From a virus: a stretch of 64,000 nucleotides of DNA. Positions 30,634-39,878 of this stretch are shown here, one piece after another (the stretch's first letter is position 1; the number at the start of each line of letters is the position of its first letter). The stretch is from positions 1 through 64,000 of the IMG/VR virus record IMGVR_UViG_3300043568_002650; one strand, 5' to 3'. Below the pieces are notes generated by a model, which was not told the DNA's origin, made no database searches, and worked only from the letters and a program-made list of their open reading frames with translations. The position numbers and the translations under genes are program-made.

Positions 30634-32712
30634 TTATTTTTTTACACTCTTTATTGCTCGTTTGTATATTGCAAGGTATGTATTAAAATATACTGTTGCT
30701 GGGTTGTCGCTACCTATTACATATTTTAGTTCAACTGCAGCTAATGAATCAATTAACCCATTAGCCTTAATGACTGCAAATACTTTACTCCATTCTTCTG
30801 AATCAAGATCGTCTCTAAGCCAATAACTTAAAGCTATGTCCTGATTTGCAGAGTCTTTCTTAAATGCTGTATGCAAGGCAACAAGATCGGCTTTTGTCTT
30901 TATTTTCTTGTATACACGAACGATTTCAGTAATAACTGTACCTGCGTCATCCATTGCAAGAATTAAATTATGTGCTAGACCAGCCATTGCGTCCTTACTG
31001 ATAGTTCCGCCAGCTGAACTAGAAGAAGTTACTCCGCCAATACCATATGTATCAATTAATGGTTTCGGATCATTTACTTTTTCCCAAGCTCCAACTCCAT
31101 TTAAACTGACGTTCCATACTTTATTGACTACTTTATATAGGTGCTTGTCTGCTCTAGATGGAACACCACCAGTATTTACGATTTTAATAAAATGACCATC
31201 AGCAGATGGTGCTTTTTCAATTAATGTTTTTATTGAAGACGGATTAAGAAGTATCGTTAGAGGTCCTTTATCTTTTTTAGAATACCATACTTTATCTTTT
31301 ACGAAATAACTATAATCGTTCTTTCCTTGTAAAAAGTAAGCGTTTGAATCTACTTTATTACTATTATTATTTTGAGTATTTAGGTTACGTGTTGAAGTAG
31401 TAGTCGATTTGCTCGGAGCAACTGTCTCTGCGTTTGCAAAATTAAATTCAGATTCAATGATTAGACTCATTCCATCTAATCCAATATAGTTAGAAACTGA
31501 CTCATTAACTTTTTGAACCATGTTAACAAATTCAGGTTCAATAACTGAACCATTATTATTAGGATATTTTGGATTCTCTGCAATAATTTTTAAAAGTTTA
31601 ACCAGTGCACTAGTTAATGAGCCATAATTTCCAAGGTAACCCTTTGCCCCAGCTTTCTTAAACGCTTGATACGTTGAATGGTTTGCAAGGTGTCTTGCAA
31701 ATTTCTTAGCTAATAAATCTTGGAATTTCTTTAATTCTGGATTATTTTGCATACCTTCAATAAATCCAGTAGCCGGAACTTTAATATCTCCGGTATTTGC
31801 TTGTGAACTATTTGCAATACCTAAGAATTCGCCTACATCAAATCCTCTAATTACATCTGACTCTGACTCTACAATTCGAGTAGCAGAAAGATCTAAATAA
31901 AATTCTTTAGATTCTGCAGTATACGAGATCATATCAACTAGTTTTTGAGTAATCTCGTCGGCTTCAATTTCTCCAGCAAATTCACTATCTGGAATAGCGA
32001 ATCCTGCATTTATAGCTTTAATAAATAGCTGTGATGATTGTCCTAATTTCTTAGCACCAGCTTCTGCTCTTACGTTAGCCATAATAGGGGCAGCCTTTGC
32101 TCTAGGCTCAGTTAATATTTTATTGTATGCAAGAATAACAAAACTAATTAATTTAGGATCAGTTGAGTCCATCATTGCAGCAATAGGATAAGGTAATTTA
32201 AAACCAGTAGTACTAGTATTAGATCCTTTTGTTTGACCAGATACAATATTTGAAATTGCTTTAGTATTTAATATTGCTCCGCCTAGTGCTTGAGCTAATT
32301 CGGTTGAGCTAACAAATCTAACTTGTGAATTAATTCCAGGCTGCGTTGGGTCCTGCATCTTAAGAGCATTCTTATTATAGATCTTAAAGATAACTACCTG
32401 TTTTCTATCATTGTCTTTACCTACTTCGTATACAACAACATTATTTGTGAGATCTTTTAATGCAGAATAGTAACTAATTATTTCACCTTGACTTTGTATC
32501 CAAGCTAGGAGAGCATCGAAGCCATCGATTGTCATTCTACCGTTACCGTCAATAATATCTGCATCATTAACAATCTTTAGCTTTAACGTGCTTTTATCAA
32601 TAGGTATCGCAACGATCTTATTATTTTTATCTCCACTTTCTCTTTCTCTTCCTGGAAGGTCAGCTTCATTTATTTTCTTCCAGTCTCCGAATTTTTGAAT
32701 GATATGGCTCAT
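30634..32712 (-). CDS. large internal virion protein candidate
   Basis: 692 aa, MSHIIQKFGDWKKINEA carries the targeting signal. Long helical middle with Asn/Ser/Thr-rich linker (about 440-460) and a C-terminal part rich in helices. The late promoter at 32729 is directly upstream. Size and signal suggest a structural or ejected head protein; no enzyme motif found. Confidence 0.6.
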   Translation of the reverse strand: MSHIIQKFGDWKKINEADLPGRERESGDKNNKIVAIPIDKSTLKLKIVNDADIIDGNGRMTIDGFDALLAWIQSQGEIISYYSALKDLTNNVVVYEVGKDNDRKQVVIFKIYNKNALKMQDPTQPGINSQVRFVSSTELAQALGGAILNTKAISNIVSGQTKGSNTSTTGFKLPYPIAAMMDSTDPKLISFVILAYNKILTEPRAKAAPIMANVRAEAGAKKLGQSSQLFIKAINAGFAIPDSEFAGEIEADEITQKLVDMISYTAESKEFYLDLSATRIVESESDVIRGFDVGEFLGIANSSQANTGDIKVPATGFIEGMQNNPELKKFQDLLAKKFARHLANHSTYQAFKKAGAKGYLGNYGSLTSALVKLLKIIAENPKYPNNNGSVIEPEFVNMVQKVNESVSNYIGLDGMSLIIESEFNFANAETVAPSKSTTTSTRNLNTQNNNSNKVDSNAYFLQGKNDYSYFVKDKVWYSKKDKGPLTILLNPSSIKTLIEKAPSADGHFIKIVNTGGVPSRADKHLYKVVNKVWNVSLNGVGAWEKVNDPKPLIDTYGIGGVTSSSSAGGTISKDAMAGLAHNLILAMDDAGTVITEIVRVYKKIKTKADLVALHTAFKKDSANQDIALSYWLRDDLDSEEWSKVFAVIKANGLIDSLAAVELKYVIGSDNPATVYFNTYLAIYKRAIKSVKK

Positions 32713-32728
32713 AGTTATGGGCTTATTA

Positions 32729-32743
32729 TTTTTATTATTTATC
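32729..32743 (-). promoter_or_regulatory. late promoter box
   Basis: GATAAATAATAAAAA on the minus strand, within the 3' end of the 33082 gene. Confidence 0.75.
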
Positions 32744-33082
32744 TGAGTTACCCTCTTCAGTTTGATGTAATTCTTCCCAATATTTATCGGATTCTTCCTG
32801 TAGAGTTAGCTTTTCCTCATCTGTCAATGGACGTGATTCTTTTTCCCAAATCGATGCTACCATTTCTTGTAGATGATGTGGTAAAAAGTGCCATGCCATG
32901 ACGTCTAGTCCATTCTGGTCTAACATGGATTCTAAATATATTCCGGTGTCACAAAACTCCCTTAGTGTCTTGCAAGTATCTCTTCTTACATGCTGAGTAA
33001 GAATAGTAAATCGTGAATTGTCGTGAATCGAGACTTCCCATTTTTCAAGAAAATCTAGTCTTTTTGAGTCTGTAATTTGCAT
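32735..33082 (-). CDS. hypothetical protein
   Basis: 115 aa, MQITDSKRLDFLEKWEVSIH; no targeting signal and no late box before it. Divergent from the sigma factor gene at 33184, with which it may share the AT-rich control region 33083-33183. Not recognised. Confidence 0.55.
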   Translation of the reverse strand: MQITDSKRLDFLEKWEVSIHDNSRFTILTQHVRRDTCKTLREFCDTGIYLESMLDQNGLDVMAWHFLPHHLQEMVASIWEKESRPLTDEEKLTLQEESDKYWEELHQTEEGNSDK

Positions 33083-33183
33083 ATTTTTCTTTAATTTATT
33101 TAAACTCTTAATTTTTTTTTAGTTCTTTAATCAAACTAACAACGTTTAATTATTTAAAAAAGTAAACATTAATTTAAGAAATT

Positions 33184-34068
33184 GTGAGACAATTAAAAAT
33201 TACACCAAACAACTTGACCGGCCGAACTGATAATATCTCAAGATATTTCACAGACGTTTCAAGCTGCACAATGCTTGGTCCAGAAGAAGAATTTAGTATT
33301 GGACTACGAGCTCAACAGGGTGATGAAGAAGCCATTGAAAAATTAATTTCATCAAACTTAAGATTTGTAGTTTCTGTGGCAAAGCAGTATGCATCATCTG
33401 GTGTCCTATTAGAAGACCTAATCTGTCAGGGAAATATTGGTTTGTGTGACGCAGCTAGAATGTTTGACCCGACTCGAGGATTCAAGTTTATTTCATTTGC
33501 CGTATGGCATATCAGAAAAGAGATCTTGTCCTACCTAAATTCAGATCACCGAACGGTTAGGATTCCTCAAAATGTACTAAATGATTTAACTAAGGTTAGA
33601 CGAGCGGATGAGGTTATTCTTCAGGAAGAGGGCCGATATGGCACAGCTGATGAATTGCAAGAAACTATTTCTAAGACGGGAAAAGATTTTACAGTCGATC
33701 ATATTAAAAGGATTACTAATGCAGACACTCGATCAGTTCCACTAGAATCTGATAAACCGGATGAATATAGCGGACCGCTAGATTGGTTAAGTAGTGGAAG
33801 CACCGCTACTCAATTTACGGATGAATCTGACATGAGTGAGATGGCAAAAATTGTCCTTGCTAAATTAACAAATATTCAAAAGGATATTGTTACTCGAAGA
33901 CTTGGAATAGATGGCTGTGAACCTGAAACCTTTTCAACGATTGCAGGTAGATATGAAAGAACTCCTGAATGGGCACGAGCAATCTATGTTAAATCAATTA
34001 GAGGTATGCGAAGTAGACTAAACAGATCTCACATCACTCGAGATAGAGTAATAAATTGCGAGATTTAA
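33184..34068 (+). CDS. sigma-70 family factor, RpoD-derived
   Basis: 294 aa from GTG 33184. N-terminus RQLKIT is the hallmark of Bacteroidota primary sigma factors. Region 2 is clear (NLRFVVSVAKQY, DLICQGNIGL, RGFKFISFAVWHIRKEI), regions 3 and 4 follow (MAKIVLAKLTNIQKDIVTRR; YERTPEWARAIYVKSIRGM). It would bind host core RNA polymerase and could read the late GATAAATA or the AGTATTATAA boxes. It is the only plus-strand gene inside the minus-strand late block. Confidence 0.88.
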   Translation: MRQLKITPNNLTGRTDNISRYFTDVSSCTMLGPEEEFSIGLRAQQGDEEAIEKLISSNLRFVVSVAKQYASSGVLLEDLICQGNIGLCDAARMFDPTRGFKFISFAVWHIRKEILSYLNSDHRTVRIPQNVLNDLTKVRRADEVILQEEGRYGTADELQETISKTGKDFTVDHIKRITNADTRSVPLESDKPDEYSGPLDWLSSGSTATQFTDESDMSEMAKIVLAKLTNIQKDIVTRRLGIDGCEPETFSTIAGRYERTPEWARAIYVKSIRGMRSRLNRSHITRDRVINCEI

Positions 34069-34634
34069 TCCTGATCAAAGTATCCCTTACGAGTCTTATG
34101 TTTAACTGAGAATTCTGGATCTTCTAAATCGACATGATCAAGTATCCATCGCATAGCAACTCGATAAAATTGATCTTCTGGTGTAGAACGAAGGTCTATA
34201 ATTCTAATATCCATTGATCCATATCCATATGGCCTTCTACCTCGTACTCCAGTCCATATTCCTTTTGGAGTCATTCGACGAATCACCTTTGGTCCAGGAA
34301 AAAGACCAATTGCATATTTATCATGTGGACGATATCCAGGAAAACCGAAAAGTATTGATCCATTTAATAATTGAGTCTTAGAAGAGACTAATTCAAGTCC
34401 ATGGGATTGAAGTTCAGCATATTCTGGACTGCTTACGATAGCTTGAATCTCCGGAACGTTGTCTATAATTGAAGGGACTCCTCTCTTTCTTAGAAAAGCC
34501 GTGATTTCACGGTCATCGATCATTCCAAGATAAACAAGTTGGCGCAAATCTTCTATTTTTTGGTTTATGTCCTCTTCTGACTCGTTTTCAAATACTCTTG
34601 ACCACTTTCCAAAACCTGTTACAAAATTCTCCAT
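34065..34634 (-). CDS. late protein with capsid-targeting N-terminus
   Basis: 189 aa, MENFVTGFGKWSRVFENES. Next comes a helical motif DLRQLVYLGMIDDREITAFL, related to ones in the 36287, 39367 and 40412 products. Overlaps the convergent sigma gene by 4 bp. Own late promoter at 34643. Confidence 0.6.
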   Translation of the reverse strand: MENFVTGFGKWSRVFENESEEDINQKIEDLRQLVYLGMIDDREITAFLRKRGVPSIIDNVPEIQAIVSSPEYAELQSHGLELVSSKTQLLNGSILFGFPGYRPHDKYAIGLFPGPKVIRRMTPKGIWTGVRGRRPYGYGSMDIRIIDLRSTPEDQFYRVAMRWILDHVDLEDPEFSVKHKTRKGYFDQD

Positions 34635-34642
34635 CGCGGTAG

Positions 34643-34658
34643 TTTTTATTATTTATTC
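34643..34658 (-). promoter_or_regulatory. late promoter box
   Basis: GAATAAATAATAAAAA on the minus strand, 9 nt before the start at 34634. Confidence 0.7.
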
Positions 34659-34688
34659 AAAAAGAAAGCCCGAACTCTCGCTCGGGCC
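34656..34688 (-). terminator. intrinsic terminator
   Basis: Minus strand: GCCCGA / TCGGGC-type hairpin then a T-rich run; ends transcripts from the genes at 34719 and above. Confidence 0.75.
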
Positions 34689-34718
34689 AACCGTAAATCG
34701 CCTAGGGTAGCAGACGAT

Positions 34719-35117
34719 TTATAATAATCCTAATTCTTTAAGTAGATCATCAGCACTTCTTTCTTGACGAGTTTCATCATTTGAAAGTTGCTTATACCTC
34801 TTAATTTGCATAATATCATTTTTAGTAAGCTCCCTATTATCCATATTAAGTATAGGATAAATTGATCTAAAATATTTAGCCCATATCATTTTCATCTTTT
34901 TAAAGATTAAACCCTTTAGTGTAGAGTTATCATAAAGATCCATCATGCCATGAAACCAAATCATTAGGTCAGCAGTCTTAAGTTGACCTTGGGAAGCAGC
35001 CTCCTCAAATTCTCTATTTAGGGTGTCAGCGCGATCAGTGATTTGCTGTTCATCCTCATTATTCTCATTTAGTCTAACCCAGTTTCTAAATGTTGTTACA
35101 TACATATGTTGAGCCAT
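34719..35117 (-). CDS. late protein with capsid-targeting N-terminus
   Basis: 132 aa, MAQHMYVTTFRNWVRLNENN. Helical; C-terminus RSADDLLKELGLL. Late box at 35134. Member of the putative head-targeted set. Confidence 0.6.
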   Translation of the reverse strand: MAQHMYVTTFRNWVRLNENNEDEQQITDRADTLNREFEEAASQGQLKTADLMIWFHGMMDLYDNSTLKGLIFKKMKMIWAKYFRSIYPILNMDNRELTKNDIMQIKRYKQLSNDETRQERSADDLLKELGLL

Positions 35118-35133
35118 CAGTATCCTAATTTTA

Positions 35134-35147
35134 TTTTTATTTATTTG
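35134..35147 (-). promoter_or_regulatory. late promoter-like box
   Basis: CAAATAAATAAAAA on the minus strand, 16 nt before the start at 35117. Confidence 0.45.
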
Positions 35148-35499
35148 CGTAACGTATTAGTAATTCGCCAATCACCTCAATCTTGCCAACAAGCCTTTGA
35201 AACTCGACCTGTTCCAACTTAATCTTACTAGAAGTTCCGCGAGCAAGTTCTTTTACGAGTGAACTTAATTCAGATTGTAGAGATTTAGTATCTATCTTGC
35301 CAGAGGCTGCCCTCTTGTAATACGGAAGTTTTACAACAAAGTGTTGATACGTAAGTAGAGCAGATCCGCCTTTCTCCTTAGCTGCATTTGAAATTTTAGT
35401 TGCTCCTTCTAGACGAGCTTTTGAAAACTCCTCAAAGGTTAGGTCTTGTGTTTTAGCTTCATTAATGAATAGTGAATACGCTTTAATTAGGTCTTCCAT
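35137..35499 (-). CDS. late protein with capsid-targeting N-terminus
   Basis: 120 aa, MEDLIKAYSLFINEAKTQ: SLFINEA fits the signal. Basic, helical remainder, possibly DNA-binding inside the head. Confidence 0.6.
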   Translation of the reverse strand: MEDLIKAYSLFINEAKTQDLTFEEFSKARLEGATKISNAAKEKGGSALLTYQHFVVKLPYYKRAASGKIDTKSLQSELSSLVKELARGTSSKIKLEQVEFQRLVGKIEVIGELLIRYANK

Positions 35500-35513
35500 T
35501 GATACAAATTATT

Positions 35514-35711
35514 TTAACTTCCTAGGAATTGGATATTTTCAGGTCGCCATTCAACTACTCCATTTGCCTCGTAAGGGAATGAACCCATGGTTGCTTTAGC
35601 TAACTTATCTAGAGGATCCTCGATCTTAGGAGTAGGCAGGGGCCCATATTGAACTTCACTTTTAGGTGAATCAATATTCTTAATTATCTTACCGTTGAAT
35701 AGTCCGTCCAT
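35514..35711 (-). CDS. hypothetical small protein
   Basis: 65 aa, proline-rich, no targeting signal. 3 bp from the upstream gene, so co-transcribed. Not recognised. Confidence 0.5.
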   Translation of the reverse strand: MDGLFNGKIIKNIDSPKSEVQYGPLPTPKIEDPLDKLAKATMGSFPYEANGVVEWRPENIQFLGS

Positions 35712-35714
35712 TTT

Positions 35715-36287
35715 CTAATTGTCATTATTTGTCAAGTCACTAACTAGCTCTTGGATAGATTCAGTAATATACCCATTGGATATTTCTATGTGGCCTAGTA
35801 CTTCATTTGGGTTAAGTTGCCTCATAATAGGTTCTTTATAATAGTCAAGAATATCTCTATTTCTCGTGGTACCGTCTGACTCTTCCCAAGTGAGTCTCTG
35901 TTCAGGGCCTAGGTCTGGATAGAACATACTCACATCAATCGTGCCATTTAGATATACTTGCCACATAAGTTCAACATTAAATGATTGTGTTATATAATCA
36001 TCAAACGCTTCCTCCTCATTGGGTGAGTCAAATACATATTGAAAGTCTAGTGCTTCATCCTTGACCCATTCTTCAATCTCCTCTTCCAGCTCTAAATCAA
36101 GTAGTGAGATTTCTGACTTACTTAATTTTGTGAGTTTTCCGAGAGATGCCTGAATCTTAATACGATCACGTATCAAATCCTCTGCACTAATCATACCAAT
36201 ATCATATAAGTGTTCAATATCTGCAAGTTGACTCTCCCCAGAATATTCAGAGTTTTCATTAATCCATTGAGTAAAGTTTAGTATCAC
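35715..36287 (-). CDS. late protein with capsid-targeting N-terminus
   Basis: 190 aa from a GTG start: ILNFTQWINENSEY. Contains DIEHLYDIGMISAEDLIRDRI, the helical motif shared with three other late products. Very acidic. Confidence 0.6.
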   Translation of the reverse strand: MILNFTQWINENSEYSGESQLADIEHLYDIGMISAEDLIRDRIKIQASLGKLTKLSKSEISLLDLELEEEIEEWVKDEALDFQYVFDSPNEEEAFDDYITQSFNVELMWQVYLNGTIDVSMFYPDLGPEQRLTWEESDGTTRNRDILDYYKEPIMRQLNPNEVLGHIEISNGYITESIQELVSDLTNNDN

Positions 36288-36303
36288 TAGATAAATCGTC
36301 TTT

Positions 36304-36909
36304 TTATACTTCTTTTCCTCCTCCTAGAGTGGGAGCACTAGTTGATGTCATACTGCTTGCGAGTGAAGCAATACCATTTGAGAGTTCAGGATTTTTAAAG
36401 TGATCTACGAAACCTAACATATTGGCAATCTTGTAACGATTTAGTTTTACCTGATCTGATGAGTTACCGTCGACCGAGACAAAGGAGTCTCCCTCAACCT
36501 TAACTACAATACCGGTGTGTCCACCGCCAATACGCGACTTGATAAAGATTTGTCCAGGTTTTACTAGTGAAGGGTCAGCCATTGCTGCTTTAGCATCGAT
36601 ACAACTATCTGGACTCTTCTTTTTGGATTCATTCCAAAAGTTAAGTACTGCTCCTGTCTTATATAGTGGAGTTGCAAGCCCCTTACCTTTACAAAATTCT
36701 TCAAATATCGCATAGACAAATGCCATACACCAAGGATTACCAGTTCCGAGTCCAATTGACTTAAGAAAACCTTTGACCATCTCACCAGCGTTATTACCCT
36801 CTTCCCGCTTACCAACATACTTTTTAAGTATGCCGACTAGATTACCAGCATCTGCTGGACCGACTGCAATCGTGTCTTCATTGATAAATTCGCGAAATGA
36901 TTTTAGCAT
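36304..36909 (-). CDS. CHAP-like cysteine peptidase/amidase with targeting N-terminus
   Basis: 201 aa, MLKSFREFINED signal. The body has the CHAP layout: NPWCMAFVYAIF with nucleophile C61, PGQIFIKSRIGGGHTGIVVKVEG with the catalytic His, and SVDGNSSD. CHAP enzymes cut peptide bonds of peptidoglycan. Signal and late promoter suggest a packaged cell-wall enzyme used at entry. Confidence 0.8.
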   Translation of the reverse strand: MLKSFREFINEDTIAVGPADAGNLVGILKKYVGKREEGNNAGEMVKGFLKSIGLGTGNPWCMAFVYAIFEEFCKGKGLATPLYKTGAVLNFWNESKKKSPDSCIDAKAAMADPSLVKPGQIFIKSRIGGGHTGIVVKVEGDSFVSVDGNSSDQVKLNRYKIANMLGFVDHFKNPELSNGIASLASSMTSTSAPTLGGGKEV

Positions 36910-36922
36910 CAGGGTTGGGTAA

Positions 36923-36939
36923 TTTTTATTATTTATTTC
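36923..36939 (-). promoter_or_regulatory. late promoter box
   Basis: AAATAAATAATAAAAA on the minus strand, 14 nt before the start at 36909. Confidence 0.65.
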
Positions 36940-37553
36940 TGAAAATGCTTGGCTATTCGATTGCTTAGTCGAACTCTAGGATCTTCCGGATCTCTTGATA
37001 ACACCGCGTATGGTAACATAAAACCAAAACTAAGTAGTATTCTCCTTGACCTAAATGGAGCTGGCGTCCAGTGTTTGTAGAGGCTGGCCTCAAAACAATA
37101 CATGTCAGACTGATTGATAGTTAAAGTGTCGGGGTCAATACAAAAATCATAGGGTTCTGCAAGCACACTGATATTACACTTATAGTTGATATGACCCTCT
37201 ACTGCAGCATCATAGTGTTTCTGTACCTCTCCTCCGGTAGACATGTCAATCACTTGTAAAAAACTATTGTCTACTGGTATATTAAGTTGAGAACTGATCT
37301 TTTCCCTAATCGAGTAGATAAATTGAGGTACCTCACTCTGTACTACACTAGATATTGACTGAAACTCGGTGATGTAATTAGTTAGTTCAGTATTTGAGAG
37401 ATCAAACATTGCACTAGTGCCACTTAGAGACTTTGATAATTTATCTAGGTGGTGATTGGGTTTACCTGTACGTGTGACTAGACCCGATGCCCAATCAACT
37501 ATTTTAGCGCTCTCCTCCTCATCTATAAAATTTTTAAAGTGCCGGTAACTCAT
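36933..37553 (-). CDS. 2-oxoglutarate/Fe(II)-dependent dioxygenase-like protein
   Basis: 206 aa. Iron ligands H113-x-D115 (KHYDAA) and H161 (YKHWTP), followed by RSRRILLSFGF with a 2OG-binding Arg, the prolyl-4-hydroxylase-like arrangement. Such phage enzymes hydroxylate proteins or modify nucleic acid; substrate unknown. Overlaps the upstream gene by 4 bp. Confidence 0.7.
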   Translation of the reverse strand: MSYRHFKNFIDEEESAKIVDWASGLVTRTGKPNHHLDKLSKSLSGTSAMFDLSNTELTNYITEFQSISSVVQSEVPQFIYSIREKISSQLNIPVDNSFLQVIDMSTGGEVQKHYDAAVEGHINYKCNISVLAEPYDFCIDPDTLTINQSDMYCFEASLYKHWTPAPFRSRRILLSFGFMLPYAVLSRDPEDPRVRLSNRIAKHFQK

Positions 37554-37882
37554 TTTCCCCAGCTAGATTTAATTCTCTTTAATCCGTGCTCTGCTAAGAA
37601 CTCACTAGGTACCCGATCCTCCCCAATAATAGTATGCATTTGAGAAGCTAGCATGTTTTGGTGCATTGCCTCATTTACGTTAATAAAGCAGAACCAGTGA
37701 GTTGCTGGTAATTCTCCAGTTGAGGAAAGAGGTATTTTTAGGTGATCTAGTGAAATATCTTCACCCTTTTTCTTTTTTAATTCAAGTAACCCTTCAGTTA
37801 ATTTAAGTTGCGGTAAAACAGTAGTTGCTCTTTCACGAGCATCGGTGATGTTTGAGTCTTCACATAGTATACATAATCTCAT
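37550..37882 (-). CDS. hypothetical protein
   Basis: 110 aa, MRLCILCEDSNITDARERAT; alpha/beta start, then THWFCFINVNEAMHQNML. Resembles small phage proteins of unknown role; no targeting signal. Confidence 0.55.
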   Translation of the reverse strand: MRLCILCEDSNITDARERATTVLPQLKLTEGLLELKKKKGEDISLDHLKIPLSSTGELPATHWFCFINVNEAMHQNMLASQMHTIIGEDRVPSEFLAEHGLKRIKSSWGK

Positions 37883-37896
37883 ATAATTAAATTTTT

Positions 37897-38811
37897 TTAG
37901 AAACTGGTGATTGAAAGTATGGCAACATTCTCGGCTGACTCAATAAGTAAATCTTTAACGAAAGTCAAATAATATGGGGTGACAGCTCCGCCAGTGTCAG
38001 TGTCCATTTTAAATAGCCCAATGCTCGAATTATCTTCAGGATCTAACCATGATGCGTCTACATATACTACACCTTTGTGCTCAACTGCTCCAAATACAGT
38101 ATCGATTGACTGAATATTTGGTTCGCTTGGTGAAGGCAACAGTACATTACTATAGGTAAACTCGCCAGTCTCAATATTGAATGGGCCAGTAATAAATTGT
38201 GGTAGCGCATTATCTATTGCAATTGCCCAGGTAGCTCCTTCATACAGGAATAGGTTCCTAAGTAAGTATCCAGTCTCCTCTGGGTCCACTTCTGAAACTA
38301 CAGTTGCCGTTGCTTCTGGTAAAAGAGGATCAAGCTCAATTCGAATAATACTACTAATCGCTTTTTTAAAGAAGTTATCCAGGTAGATAAAGTTTCCTTC
38401 CCCTTCATAATAGAGAGAAGAGGCGCCTTTTGCAGCATAGTCTGAAATATCGTTCTCGATAAATTCAAGTTCTCTTGTAGTACGATCAATCCTTACAAAG
38501 GAAACCTCACCTTCAACATCAACAGTCGCATATACTAATCCATCGTCTGTGTTTAGGGTGGCCTGTGTAATATCAGGAAACGGTGCATAATTAAAGGACC
38601 AGTTTGCCTCGCCTCTACCTAGGCTATATGCAAGACCAGTTGCGGCTACTCCATATAGACCAGCCAATGGATCTAGTCCGCCGGAACCGGCGGCTGCAGC
38701 GGCAGCTACTGCCGCGCTGTATGACATCTGTTCAAACATCATCTGCTCTTCCATCTCTCGACGAATTTTAAGCTGTTCTGGACTCTCTGAGCCCCAATTG
38801 ATAAATGACAT
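37897..38811 (-). CDS. beta-rich structural protein candidate
   Basis: 304 aa. Starts MSFINWGSESPEQLKIRREM, then an Ala/Gly-rich hinge (about 33-60) and a repeated-strand region recalling a beta-propeller (DGLVYATVDVEGEV; GNFIYLDNFF; KGVVYVDASW). Late promoter at 38824. Probably a virion component. Its leader and first five codons are duplicated at 39790. Confidence 0.55.
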   Translation of the reverse strand: MSFINWGSESPEQLKIRREMEEQMMFEQMSYSAAVAAAAAAGSGGLDPLAGLYGVAATGLAYSLGRGEANWSFNYAPFPDITQATLNTDDGLVYATVDVEGEVSFVRIDRTTRELEFIENDISDYAAKGASSLYYEGEGNFIYLDNFFKKAISSIIRIELDPLLPEATATVVSEVDPEETGYLLRNLFLYEGATWAIAIDNALPQFITGPFNIETGEFTYSNVLLPSPSEPNIQSIDTVFGAVEHKGVVYVDASWLDPEDNSSIGLFKMDTDTGGAVTPYYLTFVKDLLIESAENVAILSITSF

Positions 38812-38823
38812 ACTAAAAAGTTA

Positions 38824-38838
38824 TTTTAATTATTTATC
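38824..38838 (-). promoter_or_regulatory. late promoter box
   Basis: GATAAATAATTAAAA on the minus strand. Confidence 0.7.
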
Positions 38839-38839
38839 T

Positions 38840-39367
38840 CTAGTATGAAGTATGTAGAGTTAAGTTAAAAAGATCGTGTATAAATGTCTCCTCATCATCC
38901 GTTGCCTCGTATTTATCAAAAATCACATTAACATCCTTAACTGCTGGATTGAAAGACGTACCATTGACTGTAATGCTTGACCAGTGACCATCAACCCAAC
39001 TGTATTCAAAGATTAGGGTGTCACCAGTTGAAAGTAGTATATTTGCTTGGTAACCATCGTTCCATGCAGTACCGAATACATACAAGGCGACTTCTCCTCG
39101 AGGACCAGTCCAATTCCTAATCCACTCTCCAACTCGACCATCCACTTCCCAATCACCAGTCTCTTCAATCTCAAAATAATAATCATCAGGTCGAATCATT
39201 GACTCAATTGGGGTGTCAGTCTCTACTGATATCTTAATAATCGCCTCAATTAATTCCTTTTTATCAATTATGCTAAGATCAAATAGGTAACGTACATCCT
39301 CTAATTTAGAGACGGGTGCAGACTCTGACTCGTGAAGTACTCCTCGATATTTAATGATATGCTTCAT
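38840..39367 (-). CDS. late protein with targeting-like N-terminus
   Basis: 175 aa, MKHIIKYRGVLHESES (a looser match). Then DVRYLFDLSIIDKKELIEAI, the shared helical motif, and a beta-rich C-terminus. Weak late box at 39371. Confidence 0.55.
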   Translation of the reverse strand: MKHIIKYRGVLHESESAPVSKLEDVRYLFDLSIIDKKELIEAIIKISVETDTPIESMIRPDDYYFEIEETGDWEVDGRVGEWIRNWTGPRGEVALYVFGTAWNDGYQANILLSTGDTLIFEYSWVDGHWSSITVNGTSFNPAVKDVNVIFDKYEATDDEETFIHDLFNLTLHTSY

Positions 39368-39370
39368 ATA

Positions 39371-39381
39371 GATTTATTTAC
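39371..39381 (-). promoter_or_regulatory. weak late-like box
   Basis: GTAAATAAATC on the minus strand, close to the start at 39367. Confidence 0.3.
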
Positions 39382-39715
39382 GACGAATTGACCAGCCACT
39401 TTGTGAAGCTCGTTCCTCCGCCTTTTCCTCTGCTGACATTGCGTTGTATTCTTCCCACTTGCTTTTCATCTCCTTAACCGCTTCCTTCATTGCCTTTTTA
39501 ACTTCAGCAATTGTTTTGTATTTAGAGAGACCTGTTTTAAATCTGGATAATATATTAAGCTCATCTAATTCTTTTGCTAAATCCTGAATCTCGTCCTGGT
39601 CCTTTGTTGAAAGTTCTCGATATTGATCGCGTAAACGAGTACTACCTTGAGGTAGTGCATGATAGAATTTCGCCTCATTAATAAATTGACCAAAGTTTTT
39701 TACTACTTGTTTCAT
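39374..39715 (-). CDS. late protein with capsid-targeting N-terminus
   Basis: 113 aa, MKQVVKNFGQFINEAKF, one of the best matches. Remainder basic and helical (KKAMKEAVKEMKSKW), fitting a DNA-associated internal protein. Confidence 0.65.
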   Translation of the reverse strand: MKQVVKNFGQFINEAKFYHALPQGSTRLRDQYRELSTKDQDEIQDLAKELDELNILSRFKTGLSKYKTIAEVKKAMKEAVKEMKSKWEEYNAMSAEEKAEERASQSGWSIRRK

Positions 39716-39725
39716 TGTTAAATTA

Positions 39726-39741
39726 TTTTTTTATTTATTTC
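39726..39741 (-). promoter_or_regulatory. late promoter-like box
   Basis: GAAATAAATAAAAAAA on the minus strand before the start at 39715. Confidence 0.45.
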
Positions 39742-39777
39742 TATTATATGTATGTAGACCAGTCCAAGCGTGAGCAT

Positions 39778-39828
39778 CTAGAGCAAGTTGATAAATGACA
39801 TACTAAAAAGTTATTTAGGTTATTTATA
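39778..39828 (-). repeat. duplicated late leader and start of the 38811 gene
   Basis: The stretch TTGATAAATGACATACTAAAAAG plus TTATTT repeats the sequence around 38800-38830: a late box (TATAAATAAC), the leader and codons for MSFIN. Here the ORF stops after seven codons (MSFINLL). Confidence 0.7.
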
Positions 39829-39829
39829 C

Positions 39830-39855
39830 GAAAAAAGGCTCCATGAAAGGAGCCT
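39830..39855 (-). terminator. intrinsic terminator
   Basis: Minus strand GGCTCC / GGAGCC hairpin followed by T6; ends the 40202-40412 transcript. Confidence 0.88.
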
Positions 39856-39878
39856 CTATCTAATTTAAAGATCTTGGA

